Source of the DNA: Caldithrix sp.
GTDB lineage: Bacteria > Zhuqueibacterota > Zhuqueibacteria > Thermofontimicrobiales > Sulfurfontimicrobiaceae
Length of the DNA stretch: 64,000 nt
Assembly (NCBI GenBank): GCA_020722815.1
Contig: DYKB01000006.1
Coordinates: 1-64,000 of the forward strand
Direction of reading: 5' to 3'
Shown: positions 48,723 through 58,516 of the stretch, in pieces
Position numbering within the stretch: the stretch's first letter is position 1
How the letters are laid out: each line of letters starts with the position of its first letter
Program-made: the position numbers and the translations under genes
Notes under the pieces: model-generated
The model's input: only the letters and a program-made list of their open reading frames with translations
Database searches by the model: none
What the model was told of the DNA's origin: nothing

Positions 48723-49147
48723 TTTGTTATTAAGCCGATACAATTTACCGAATACCAATGATTTTTTTCTTGTCCCCCTGTAAAATATTTTTAATGAGAC
48801 ATTTTTTCTTCTGAAATATTATTTAAATAAATCTGCGCGCGACTATCATTCCTGCAAATCAAATGCAATAAAAAGATTGAGGATATTGACAAATCCATGA
48901 AGGTCTGAATTTTGCTCAAAATGGACAATTTTAATACAGATATGCTAGTTTTTGTCCGTTTTTATAATAATGGCATATTAGTTGCAAATTTCGGTGATAA
49001 TTTATATCAAATCTGCGCAAAATATCTTAATCCATTTAAAGATGAAGCGGGCTCTGCTTTCTGTTCAAGAGTCGAGTATCTTCATTTTCCAAAACCTGTC
49101 AGATAAGCTTTGCACCTGTGGTAAATGCTTTTATTAAAATTTTTTAA

Positions 49148-50575
49148 ATGGATACAAATCAGGTCATCTGGGAATCAGAAAGTATATCGTTAAAAGCTAT
49201 GGATAATCGCAAGACAGTTTTAGTGGTGGATGATAATCAGGCCAGTTTACATGCAATTAGTCGGGCACTGGAACGGGCTGGCTATGCAGTCTTTTCGGCA
49301 CAAAATGGTAAAGGGGCACTGGAATTACTTGAAACCAAAGTGATCAATATCGTGGTAACCGACCTTAAACTCCCTGATTTCACCGGCGAGACGATTCTGG
49401 AAGCTGCCAAGCAAAGGGATAATGCCATTGCAGTAATTGTGATTTCAGCTTATGGAACCATTGAATCTGCTGTGGAGGCGATGAAAAAAGGCGCTTATTA
49501 TTTCCTGAAAAAGCCGATTAGTATCAGTGAACTTCGTTTGCATATTGAACGCGCGCTGGAAAAGCAGGAACTGGAATACCGGGTTGAAGATTTATCCCGC
49601 AAACTGGATGAAAAGTATGGTTTTGGTGGACTGATCGGGGTATCACCGGCGATTTGCAAAGTTTTCGAACAGATTCGTCAGGTAGCCCCCACCCGGAGTA
49701 CTGTCTTGATTCAGGGGGAAAGCGGGACTGGTAAGGAGTTGATTGCACGAGCGATTCATCATAATAGCGAGCGTCGGGACAGGCCATTTTTGGCGATCAA
49801 TTGTTCGGCGATTTCGAGCAGCCTACTGGAAAGTGAGCTTTTCGGGCATGAAAAAGGTGCTTTTACCGGCGCGATTTCAACGCATAAGGGTTATTTTGAA
49901 GTTGCCGATACCGGTACAATCTTTTTGGATGAAATTGGCGATATGCCGATGATGACACAGGCAAAAATTTTGCGCGTATTGGAAACCCGTGAATTTCTGC
50001 GGGTTGGAGGAACGACATCTTATAAAACCGATGTTCGTATTATTGCGGCGACGAATGTCAATCTGGAAAATGCAGTGGCCGCGAAAAATTTTCGGGAAGA
50101 CCTTTATTATCGATTAAAAGTGTTTAATATCAATGTCCCCCCTTTAAAAGAGCGAAAAGAGGACATCCCGTATTTTGTGGAGCATTTTTTAAAGCTGTTG
50201 AATGAAGAAAACGGGCGCAATGTCCCCCGAATTTCAAAAGAAGCGATGGACTGTATTATCGCACATGATTGGCCAGGCAATGTTCGTGAACTTAAAAATT
50301 TTATTGAACGTGCTTCGATTACGATTAAAAATGGCATCATTCGCGTAAAAGATTTACCAGCAACCTTTCAAAACGCCAATCCCAATAATCGCCATCTGAT
50401 AAAAGAAGGTGGTACCATCCAGATTAAAATCGGTGAATCAATGGATCAAAGTGAGAAACGCATCATTGAAGAGACACTTAACTATACTGATCGGAATCGC
50501 ACCCATACAGCGAAAATATTAAAAATTGGCTTGCGAACCCTTCAACGGAAAATGAAACGCTATAATATCGAATGA
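49148..50575 (+). CDS. Sigma-54-dependent response regulator, NtrC family
   Basis: 475 residues. Receiver (about 22-135; VVDDNQ, VTDLKLPDFTG, LKKPIS), AAA+ domain with Walker A GESGTGKE, GAFTGA loop that contacts sigma-54 and DWPGNVREL, and a C-terminal Fis-type helix-turn-helix (TAKILKIGLRTLQRKM). It activates sigma-54 promoters once phosphorylated. The first ATG has a poor ribosome site; Met19 is an alternative start. No cognate kinase is adjacent. Confidence 0.93.
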   Translation: MDTNQVIWESESISLKAMDNRKTVLVVDDNQASLHAISRALERAGYAVFSAQNGKGALELLETKVINIVVTDLKLPDFTGETILEAAKQRDNAIAVIVISAYGTIESAVEAMKKGAYYFLKKPISISELRLHIERALEKQELEYRVEDLSRKLDEKYGFGGLIGVSPAICKVFEQIRQVAPTRSTVLIQGESGTGKELIARAIHHNSERRDRPFLAINCSAISSSLLESELFGHEKGAFTGAISTHKGYFEVADTGTIFLDEIGDMPMMTQAKILRVLETREFLRVGGTTSYKTDVRIIAATNVNLENAVAAKNFREDLYYRLKVFNINVPPLKERKEDIPYFVEHFLKLLNEENGRNVPRISKEAMDCIIAHDWPGNVRELKNFIERASITIKNGIIRVKDLPATFQNANPNNRHLIKEGGTIQIKIGESMDQSEKRIIEETLNYTDRNRTHTAKILKIGLRTLQRKMKRYNIE

Positions 50576-51573
50576 TTAATCGAAATTACAAATTACAAAT
50601 TCATAAAAACAAATTTTAATCAGAAATAAGCATCTGGTATTTAGCAACTGGCGTTAGGCTATTGATTTTTTGATCGTTACAGATCAATAGTGTTCGGTAT
50701 GCTCATGAAAATAGCTGCCATTTCTAAAATAAAGCGACAAGTCATGCTTGAATGTTTTTGTCGGGCATCCATTGTTTTTAGAAGGTGGATTCCCGCCAAA
50801 AACATGCGGGAATGACAGATTTGTTCCACTGTGTGAACGGCTTATAATTTTTTCTGATTTGGCAATAAGAAAAATGTAAATCTGTCGAATAAATTGCTAA
50901 TTTGCAAAACAAATATGCTGAGTTGCTTTATATAAAGGTGATTTGAAATTTTTTGATTTTTAAAATTTAAAAGCCAATCATGCGACCCCTTATCGTTCCC
51001 CCATGTCTCCTTTAAAGAATATCCCTGCTTGTGCCAGATTGCAACACTGTTTCAGGTGCCAACAATTTGGAGGGGAATTCGATAGCATCCGAATGGACTC
51101 GTTTAAAGTTGGAACAGATCTGTTTAGAACCTGATATTTTAAAAAACAGGTAACAGGTTTAAACTAATTCAGGAGTGCAGCGCCTTGATTGGCTGCGATG
51201 GCACTACAGAAAGGCATTATACTCCTTATATTCATAAAATCAACAAGTTAACGCTTTTAAAATATTAATTTAATATTCTTAATTTCAAATTCCAATGATA
51301 AAAATTATCACGTTATTTGTCGATGGCGATGGGTATAAAATTCGCTTTTGTTTACCTTGATTAACTTGTCACTGATTTCAAACTTTAAAAAATTTGATCT
51401 ATCAGGCATTATCAAGCTGGCACATCAATTTTTGTTTCTGACATTTAAAATTGGAACTCATTAATTTTTTTATGGCTGACTTTTTATATCATATCGGGAG
51501 TGTTTTCAGGTTTGAGTTGGTATTTGATATGTGCGATGTGGTATAAAATTTGCGAAAATGGAAATGAAAAAAT
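50576..51573. other. Nearly 1 kb without a recognised gene
   Basis: A family 4 element occupies about 50745-50840 (GATTCCCGCCAAAAACATGC and TGTGAACGG at its right end). The remainder to 51573, including the non-repeat stretch 50980-51240, contains no convincing reading frame and no RNA fold I can name; it could be an upstream regulatory region of the next gene. Confidence 0.4.
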
Positions 51574-52758
51574 ATGCACAAAACGGTGAAAAACATTTTA
51601 GCAATCAGGAACACGATGCAGTCAAAAAATTTACATACACTTATTCACCAGATTTGCAGTGGAAATTTTAATCATAGTGAATTGCTTGAATTCATCTCGA
51701 TCTCGCAGAAGATAGCCGTGAGCTATTTAAAATATCAGGAGATTACGGGCAAAAATATCAGTCTGGATAAATATGGCTCACAAAGTAACCTGGAAGATGT
51801 GGCCATGGATTGCATTGCGACGCTCTTTATGCGGGACGATAACGGCCACTTTGTACAAATTAGTAAATATTTTGATGATGTTTTAAATAGTTCATCAATG
51901 TTGGATGATGAAACGATTTTAATCAAACTTCGTGGGTTGGTCATTAAAAAGACGAAACAGGAATTGTCGCGAATTTTTCGGGAACGTGATCCCGAAGGGG
52001 CCAAAATTTTAAGAAATGTCCGCGTGGCGTTAAAAAATGCACCGGATTTAAATTCATTTCGAGAGATGGGGCATGAATTTGTATTTTCCACGATGCTGGC
52101 TCAATCCGTTGACTATCAACCAGAAGTTGTTTTGATGAAAAATCAAAATTTCGTATCGAATATGAGTTTGATGCGAACGGAACCGCTTGAAGTTTTATAT
52201 CCAAATCTGCGGCGCCATCTTCCGGTTATTCCCGACCGAATTCTGAAACAACAATTTTTAATAATATATTCTCCTCGTGATCCGGTTTCAGCAATTATCC
52301 GAAAAATGTTAATGGTGGTGGCAAATTATCCCGAGTATCAAAATTATCTGGGATTGGATGTGATTGTAAATCTCATTCGGAGTATTAATAAAGAAATGCT
52401 CCATGAACGTTTCATTTCCGATGTTGAATCGGAATCCCCCATGGACCAACTCCGGTTACAGGAAATTGATCAGGCGATCAGCGAGGCCATTATTTATATT
52501 GAAAAGAAAATTTATCAGCAATATGTTTATAAAAATAAAGTTCCGTCTCACAAAGCCGATATTTATCTCGCGACAATCACGGATTATATTAGTGATTTAG
52601 CCAGCGGGAAAAATACCGATTCCAACTTCAGTTACCTCTGCCGACACCTTCCCGGGCTGACACAGCGACAGTACCGCGATGATGAGCGGTCCATTTTTGA
52701 ATACCTCGTGAAGCTTGCTAAAAATAAATTGATAAAAAAGTTACAGACCTTGCTTTAA
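51574..52758 (+). CDS. Uncharacterised protein with faint sigma-region-2-like N terminus
   Basis: 394 residues with no assigned domain. Residues about 45-105 (AVSYLKYQEI, then SNLEDVAMDCIATLFM) resemble the first helices of sigma-70 region 2, where an EDxxQ-type motif follows. The rest is helical; the last 70 residues (HLPGLTQRQYRDDERSIFEYL) might hold a helix-turn-helix. A better ribosome site (CAGGA) supports Met15 at 51616. The anti-sigma-like gene starts 92 bp downstream, which is the main reason to consider a regulatory pair. Confidence in a sigma role is low. Confidence 0.55.
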   Translation: MHKTVKNILAIRNTMQSKNLHTLIHQICSGNFNHSELLEFISISQKIAVSYLKYQEITGKNISLDKYGSQSNLEDVAMDCIATLFMRDDNGHFVQISKYFDDVLNSSSMLDDETILIKLRGLVIKKTKQELSRIFRERDPEGAKILRNVRVALKNAPDLNSFREMGHEFVFSTMLAQSVDYQPEVVLMKNQNFVSNMSLMRTEPLEVLYPNLRRHLPVIPDRILKQQFLIIYSPRDPVSAIIRKMLMVVANYPEYQNYLGLDVIVNLIRSINKEMLHERFISDVESESPMDQLRLQEIDQAISEAIIYIEKKIYQQYVYKNKVPSHKADIYLATITDYISDLASGKNTDSNFSYLCRHLPGLTQRQYRDDERSIFEYLVKLAKNKLIKKLQTLL

Positions 52759-52850
52759 TTTTCTGTAAAATTAAAGGTTTGTTGGTATATAAAAGAGAAA
52801 TTGAAAATAAATTTCTTACAAATTGAACGCACTTTATTGATTTAGAAGTT

Positions 52851-53441
52851 ATGATGGAAAAAATAGTTCAAGTATGCCCAAGCCTTCAGGAAATTGAGCG
52901 GGTTGTTCTGGATTGGTTGAATCCGAGGCCGGCCAATATTCAAATATTAGCCCATTTGAAAGAATGTCCGCGGTGTGAAAGAAAATTTCGGCATCTTGTT
53001 AAATTTTATAAAATATTAAATCGGGAATTAAGATTGCCGGTTTCTCAATCTGTTATTAATTTTATTAAAAAAATTGAGGGGGATAAGGTTTCGCTTTCTC
53101 AATTAATTCTAAAACCCCTCGCACCAGATCCGGAAAATCTTTATGAGTTTCATTCGAATATCATTTCGATTTCAAGTGATATTACAAAATTAAATTTTTA
53201 TGGTGCAAAATGTCAATATATTGTTGTCCGAATTTTTCATGATGAATATCGTCAACAGACCAGCTTCTCAATCGTAGCGCAGAAGCCACAATTTTATCAA
53301 AATATCGAATTAAATTTTATCGATTTGGGTCTCACTTATTTTACGAATCTTTACGGTCTGGGCAAGATGGATGTCGCTAACGTTGCCTTATTTGATGACC
53401 AAATTGTCCGGATATGCCCCACTGCCGTCAGGTTAAGATAA
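52851..53441 (+). CDS. Zinc-finger anti-sigma-like protein
   Basis: 196 residues. Residues about 42-50 read HLKECPRC, the HxxxCxxC motif of zinc-containing anti-sigma domains (ZAS), with CPS near residue 9 as a further possible ligand. No membrane segment is present, unlike typical RsgI or RseA. The C-terminal half is unassigned. The final residues ICPTAVRLR and the stop are encoded by the end of a family 1 element (from 53420), so the natural C terminus may have been replaced. Confidence 0.65.
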   Translation: MMEKIVQVCPSLQEIERVVLDWLNPRPANIQILAHLKECPRCERKFRHLVKFYKILNRELRLPVSQSVINFIKKIEGDKVSLSQLILKPLAPDPENLYEFHSNIISISSDITKLNFYGAKCQYIVVRIFHDEYRQQTSFSIVAQKPQFYQNIELNFIDLGLTYFTNLYGLGKMDVANVALFDDQIVRICPTAVRLR

Positions 53442-53785
53442 TAAAAACATGAATTTCAATAACTTACTATTGAATTGCCACGAGCTTTAATTCGGGGTTC
53501 CCTAAGCGCTCCCTTTCATCACCAGGCTTTTCAGCCCGAATTCTGATACGCTAGTGGGTTAAAATCCACTTTATAAGCTATAGCGACAATTTGATCCACG
53601 AGCTAAAGTGCGTGCCCGAGAACTAACCTTGCGAAGGTTTTTGAACAGGCATGGTTATATATATTGTGTTATTCTTAACCTTCGCAAGGTTATTATTGGC
53701 CAATTTTTTGTTTTCGGACAGCCTCTAAAGCTCGCGGCTATTCAATTGTTTTTTAATGAGTTGGAATTTTAATCTGATAGCTATG
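53420..53785. repeat. Long palindromic element, family 1 copy C, with nested insertion
   Basis: CACTGCCGTCAGGTTAAG and AATCTGATAGCTATGG ends enclose the four-hairpin core in altered form. A 116-bp segment (53609-53724) splits the CCACGAGCTAAAG hairpin, with CTAAAG on both sides. Confidence 0.85.
53609..53724. repeat. AACCTTGCGAAGG element nested in family 1 copy C
   Basis: GAGAACTAACCTTGCGAAGG and CCTTCGCAAGGTTA arms; the right end reads TTTTCGGACAGCCT. Relatives are 55340-55425 and 59808-59934. CTAAAG flanks both sides (53603-53608 and 53725-53730). The 53786-54069 stretch beyond holds a diverged GATTTAACCGATCAAAACGG repeat and no gene. Confidence 0.85.
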
Positions 53786-54069
53786 GTATATGCTCGCATA
53801 TAGTTCATGCCGCACCCTGTAATTAAATTCCCCCCCGGAAAAGTGTTCAAACCGAAAGGAAGTTACTATTCCTGATGTAGCCAGGCCACAACCAAAATAG
53901 AACGCGGATCGAACTGATTTAACCGATCAAAACGGATTGTACACTCGACGCATTATCAATCCATTACGATTTTTCTTGATTTTCATGATCGAAAGTCATA
54001 AATTTAACATTCAAATTTTGAACTGATTATTCAACTTTTAACATTTATTTTAATTTAGGAGGAAACCAC

Positions 54070-55155
54070 ATGGCACTTCAGATAAAACCCGGCAATCAAT
54101 GTGAATTCGATTTACTTTCACTCGGTGAATGTATGATTCGTTTAAGCCCCCCCGGCCATCAACGCATCGAATTAACGCCTTATTTTGAAGCGTATGCAGG
54201 CGGTGGTGAATATAATGTTGCTTACGCGCTTTCCCGGTTTGGATTGCGAACAGGTTGGGTTTCCCGACTGACTGATAATCCGCTCGGCGCTTTTATCCGA
54301 AATCATGCGCGTGCCAGTGGGATGGATTTAAGCGAAGTCGTCTGGACGAAATACGATGGAGTCGGGAAGACGGATCGAATCGGACTCAACTTTACCGAAG
54401 TGGGAATTGGTGTCCGGGCCAGTGTTACGCTATATGATCGCGGTCATTCTGCCACTTCGCGGATGAAACCCGGTGAAGTCGATTGGAAACGAATTTTTGG
54501 TAAACGCGGTGTGCGGTGGTTTCATACCGGGGGCATTTTTACCGCATTGAGTGAATCGTGTGCTGAGGTTGTTAAAGAGGCTATGCAGGCCGCACATGAA
54601 AATGGAACGATGGTGAGTTATGATCTCAATTTCCGAAGTAAGCTCTGGTCAAGCGAGCAGGCGATTAAAACGACGAAAGAATTGGTAAAATATATTGATG
54701 TCCTCATTGGAAATGAAGAAGACTTCCAGAAAGTATTGGGTTTTGAAGTAGAAGGAACCGACGCAAATTTGAAAAAATTGCCAGTTGAAAATTACAAAGC
54801 CATGGTAAAACGCGTGATCAATACTTATCCGCATATCCAGGCGATTGGTACGACGCTGCGAGAAGTCGTCAGTGGCTTGCTGAATAACTGGTCCGCTATT
54901 TTGTATTATGATGGAGAATTTTATCAGTCTGCTCGCTACGAAAATCTCGAAATTGAAGACCGGGTTGGCGGGGGCGATGGTTTTTGTAGCGGTTCGATTT
55001 ATGGTTTTCTGAATGGTATGACTGCTCAGGAATGTGTTAATTATGGCGCGGCACAGGGAGCCCTTTTACAAAGTACGCGTGGAGACACGAGCATGTGCAC
55101 GCTTGAAGAGTTGAAACACGTCGTGAAGGGCGGCAGTGCACGAATCAAGCGATAA
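54070..55155 (+). CDS. kdgK: 2-keto-3-deoxygluconate kinase (PfkB family)
   Basis: 361 residues. PfkB family: FEAYAGGGEYNVA near residue 45 and the anion-hole motif RVGGGDGFCSGSIYG near 300, where the usual GAGD is GGGD. The sequence order and length fit KDG kinases, which phosphorylate 2-keto-3-deoxygluconate from uronate degradation. AGGAGG precedes the ATG by seven bases. No KDPG aldolase gene is adjacent. Confidence 0.85.
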   Translation: MALQIKPGNQCEFDLLSLGECMIRLSPPGHQRIELTPYFEAYAGGGEYNVAYALSRFGLRTGWVSRLTDNPLGAFIRNHARASGMDLSEVVWTKYDGVGKTDRIGLNFTEVGIGVRASVTLYDRGHSATSRMKPGEVDWKRIFGKRGVRWFHTGGIFTALSESCAEVVKEAMQAAHENGTMVSYDLNFRSKLWSSEQAIKTTKELVKYIDVLIGNEEDFQKVLGFEVEGTDANLKKLPVENYKAMVKRVINTYPHIQAIGTTLREVVSGLLNNWSAILYYDGEFYQSARYENLEIEDRVGGGDGFCSGSIYGFLNGMTAQECVNYGAAQGALLQSTRGDTSMCTLEELKHVVKGGSARIKR

Positions 55156-55178
55156 TCGATTCAAAGCGATTCTAATTG

Positions 55179-55430
55179 GTGTCGGTCGGCAAAAGCCTCC
55201 GGTACTGTCATTGCGAGGCGCGTTTTTGGCGACGAAGTAATCTCAGCTGTTTGATGAGGGGATTGCGAGCCTAAAAAACAGGCTTCGGCAAAAAACGCCT
55301 CGCCATGACAGAATTGGGCATTTTCGGACCGACACTAATTGGTGTCGGTCTGAAAGCTAACCTTGCGAAGGGTTTTGATTGCTTAGCCTTCGCAAGGTTA
55401 GTTTTATTCTTGAACCGACCCGAAAAAGTA
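55179..55430. repeat. Tandem palindromic elements with a GTGTCGGTC end variant
   Basis: Left: TTGGTGTCGGTCGGCAAAAG, TACTGTCATTGCGAGGCG, GCCTCGCCATGACAG, TTTTCGGACCGACAC (55179-55337). Right: GTGTCGGTCTGAAA, CTAACCTTGCGAAGGG, CCTTCGCAAGGTTAG, TGAACCGACC (55342-55424). Two cores thus share one end sequence. The remaining gap to 55535 holds no gene. Confidence 0.8.
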
Positions 55431-55534
55431 CCCGATATCGTGCGAAATTTATGTGCAAGATGTTATGCAAATTAACCGCTACTCCCTGAATACCGACAAC
55501 CTGAAAAGCTAACTTTTCGTCTGGATTAAAAATT

Positions 55535-56428
55535 ATGATGCCTCATCCACTTTATCGACCCAAAAACTTCATTCCAAAACACCAATTTTTTGTTGCCTTT
55601 GATTCTGATGGCTGCGTGTTTGATAATATGGAAGTGAAACAAAAAGCCTGTTTCATTCCAATGATTATTAAACACTGGCATCTGGAAGCGATTGCGAAAT
55701 ATGTTCAGGAAACCGCTGAATTCGTGAATCTCTATTCAGTCTGGCGTGGTGGAAATCGGTTTCCAGCGCTGGTACGAATTTTTGATCTGCTGCGGGAGCG
55801 TCCGGAAGTGATAAAACAGGGCGTTTTTTTGCCGGTTATCGAACCATTACGCGAATTTGTTAATTCAGGGAATGCGCTAAGTAATCCTTCGCTGGCTGAC
55901 TGGTGCCAACGGACCCAGCATCCGGTTTTAAAGGAAGTACTGGAATGGAGTGTGATGGTCAATCAATTAGTGGATGAAAAGGTAAAAAATATCCAGCCGT
56001 TTCCATATCTGCGCGCGATTATGGAAAAATTAAGCCTGGTTGCGGATATTGTTGTGTGTTCCAGCACCACAGTGGAATCGCTGCAAAAGGAATGGCAGGC
56101 CAATCATCTTGATCGATATGTTCGGTTAATAGCCGGTCAGGAAATGGGGACGAAAAAAGAGCATCTGGAATTGCTCGCCCGCGGTAAGTATGATCCTGAT
56201 AAAATTTTAATGATTGGTGATACGCCGGGGGATAAAAACGCGGCTGATTCGATTGGGGCATTTTTTTTTCCCATTCATCCCGGTCGTGAAGTCCGATCAT
56301 GGGAAATTTTCCATCAGGAGGCGCTGGATAGATTTTTAAATGGCACGTTCGCGGGGAAATATCAGGCCGCATTAATTGCCCAATTTGACAAATTGTTGCC
56401 GGAAAAACCCTCCTGGGAGCGTGATTAA
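55535..56428 (+). CDS. HAD-superfamily hydrolase
   Basis: 297 residues. Motif I FDSDGCVFD near residue 22 (nucleophile Asp), motif II Ser-Ser-Thr in VVCSSTTVES near 175, motif III lysine in GTKKEH and motif IV GDTPGDK near 228. Weak ribosome site. A phosphatase of a sugar phosphate or similar; it follows the KDG kinase gene on the same strand but 379 bp away. Confidence 0.82.
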   Translation: MMPHPLYRPKNFIPKHQFFVAFDSDGCVFDNMEVKQKACFIPMIIKHWHLEAIAKYVQETAEFVNLYSVWRGGNRFPALVRIFDLLRERPEVIKQGVFLPVIEPLREFVNSGNALSNPSLADWCQRTQHPVLKEVLEWSVMVNQLVDEKVKNIQPFPYLRAIMEKLSLVADIVVCSSTTVESLQKEWQANHLDRYVRLIAGQEMGTKKEHLELLARGKYDPDKILMIGDTPGDKNAADSIGAFFFPIHPGREVRSWEIFHQEALDRFLNGTFAGKYQAALIAQFDKLLPEKPSWERD

Positions 56429-56491
56429 ATCAGTTAAAGGTTTAGGGTTACCTTTTATTATTTCAAAATCGGCGAACCATTAATTCGTATT

Positions 56492-56770
56492 TTATGACTC
56501 AAACTGGTAATGCTTCCGCACCGCATTTTTAACTTTCCAGGTGCAGCTCATACCGGCTGGAAAAATTACCAGATCGCCTTTATGGATTTCCACCGGGTCG
56601 CCATCTTTTGGGGTCACGGTCACCTCTCCTTCCAGAAAATAACAGGTTTCCTGACGGTCATAATACCAGTCAAATTCAGATTCTTCTTTTGTCCAAATTG
56701 GCCAGGTTCGAATGCCTGCTTTTTTCAAAGTTTCTTCACTCGGATGTTGTTCAATTTTTATCGTATTCAT
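56492..56770 (-). CDS. Small cupin-domain protein
   Basis: 92 residues: one conserved cupin barrel with CYFLEGEVTVTPKDG and GDLVIFPAGMSCTW. The domain resembles the DUF861/EutQ type. Probably a metal-free or metal-binding small-molecule enzyme. AAGGA precedes the ATG. Confidence 0.85.
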   Translation of the reverse strand: MNTIKIEQHPSEETLKKAGIRTWPIWTKEESEFDWYYDRQETCYFLEGEVTVTPKDGDPVEIHKGDLVIFPAGMSCTWKVKNAVRKHYQFES

Positions 56771-56861
56771 AATTTTCCTTTTTAATTATTTTTTGATTTT
56801 TTTAATTTTCACCTAATCCGATCACGCATATTACGTATTACGCATCAAATTTTTCGCCCCC

Positions 56862-58043
56862 TCAGTCAATTCCCTTTATCACCTCGACTCCCTCCTTAAG
56901 TGGATCCGTTTTTTCGATTTTTTGCCGCGCGTGAATGACCTGTGGAGCAGGATATTTTTTAATTAATTCATAAATTTCTTTAATTTCCTGACCGGTATAG
57001 GACTTTCGGTGGCGTAGTTGCCGAATGATGGCGTTCGCATGTTTCAAAATCTGCACACTATCAAGATGTATCGTTTGTAGCGCGGGGATTTTTTCATGTT
57101 GGGTCGAATCGTTGAGTAACGCCTGTAAATACTCCATCTGCTTGGATTCGATTTGTCGTTTTTGGGTAACTGCAGCTTCACGGATTTTTTTTATTTGTTC
57201 CTCAGTTTCTGCATCAATCTGTTTGGATTCAGCCATATAAGAATGAAATTCATTGAGTAGAAATTGAGTCCAATCGGCAAGTTCATGGATTTCTTTGGTT
57301 GTCAATGGTTCATGACTCACCTGCGCCAGTCGCAATTCCTGGTCGCTTAGTCGCTGCACCCAGAAACCATCGGCACGTTCAGCCGTTGGTTTCTGACCCA
57401 AAAGGGCCAATGGTGGTGCAACAACCGTATTCCAGGCATAGCCTGAAACCGGTACCAATACTGTTTGCACCGGCAGATGCCATGAAGCTTTGAAAAGTGA
57501 ATTGGTCATATAAAATCCAGGCACAAAAACAGTTCCCCAGGTGACGCCGGTGGCCATACCAATCAATCCCGATGGAATTCGGAAGGTATTATCAACGACT
57601 GATTGAAAAAAAGCCCACGGATACCCCAGCCACCAGCCGAAAACGTGTTTTTTCTGTCGTGCATGGGCTTTAACGAAATATTTTTTCCAGGCGCGGGGCG
57701 TTCCCTTGAGTGTAAATTTCCAGAGAGACTCTTTAAATGCCCATTCGTAAGCATCGCCGGCATGGTCAGCCAGATTGTGATATTTTTCCGCACCCAAATA
57801 TTCCCCCAGATCACGTCCGGTGCGCTTGAGATACCGAAATCCATATCGTGAAGGCTCGACATAGCCAGGAACGATACGGACATTATACCAATATTCATCC
57901 GCGCCCTGAATGCGACCCAGCCAAACCAGTTGGCCTTTCTGTTGGCACGAAAGAAAATAGCCGTCTGAATGAGCCGGGTTGGGTGCGAAAAGTAGATAAA
58001 TTCCGAATAAAATCATGAGTCGGAGCCGGTAGGTTTTTATCAT
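56862..58043 (-). CDS. Exported protein of unknown function
   Basis: 393 residues from ATG 58043, chosen because GGAGGGG lies upstream; the frame reaches 58064. A signal peptide ends near HSDGYFL. Residues about 80-240 contain aromatic and glycine-rich stretches (WWLGYPWAFFQSVVDN, VTWGTVFVPGFYMTNS). Residues about 255-390 are charged and helical, possibly coiled coil. Not recognised. Next to a repeat of the ACGTATTACG kind at 56820-56850. Confidence 0.7.
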   Translation of the reverse strand: MIKTYRLRLMILFGIYLLFAPNPAHSDGYFLSCQQKGQLVWLGRIQGADEYWYNVRIVPGYVEPSRYGFRYLKRTGRDLGEYLGAEKYHNLADHAGDAYEWAFKESLWKFTLKGTPRAWKKYFVKAHARQKKHVFGWWLGYPWAFFQSVVDNTFRIPSGLIGMATGVTWGTVFVPGFYMTNSLFKASWHLPVQTVLVPVSGYAWNTVVAPPLALLGQKPTAERADGFWVQRLSDQELRLAQVSHEPLTTKEIHELADWTQFLLNEFHSYMAESKQIDAETEEQIKKIREAAVTQKRQIESKQMEYLQALLNDSTQHEKIPALQTIHLDSVQILKHANAIIRQLRHRKSYTGQEIKEIYELIKKYPAPQVIHARQKIEKTDPLKEGVEVIKGID

Positions 58044-58516
58044 CGATTTTCCCCTCCATTTCAAATTGTAAACGAAGAAAAATCCGAATTTAAGTGGATA
58101 CCACTTTTAAAACGTTCCAGATGGTGAAAAGATTCCTATATTTTTTTATAGAACTTGGATCAAATAGATTTAACGGGTCGAAACGGATTTAGAAAATGTT
58201 TTTGTCTTAATATTTCTGATTTTATTCTTTAAAAGTGAGACATGACGATTGAGCGCAAGACGTTTGATGGCAAGACGATTGAAAGCAAAATGATTTTAGG
58301 ATAAAAAAATTAGAAAATTTTTTGTTTTAATTATTTTGACTTTTATATTTAGATCAAAAGATTTAATGTCAAAATTATCTAAAATCGTTCAAAATAACTA
58401 AAAGGTGAATAGCATTAATCTCCATGTTTACAATAAGTTAGAGGATTGCTTTGTCGCAAAAAAGTGCGCCTCGCAGTAACAGATTTGGGTTGCTTTTTAA
58501 CCTTATAGGAGATAGT
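58044..58516. other. Intergenic stretch of short degenerate repeats
   Basis: 58240-58400 repeats units like GCAAGACGATTGA and CAAAATGATTT, also seen around the direct repeats at 18.7-20.6 kb. 58437-58512 (TTGCTTTGTCGC, CGCCTCGCAGTAACAG) is half of a GCAATGACA element. No gene. Confidence 0.5.

Noticed and set aside
48912-49106. 64-codon frame upstream of the sigma-54 activator
   Set aside because: No motif, no ribosome site and AT-rich composition like the surrounding spacer.
51574-52758. Standard ECF sigma factor
   Set aside because: It is twice the normal length and has no clear region 4; the similarity is limited to the first 100 residues.
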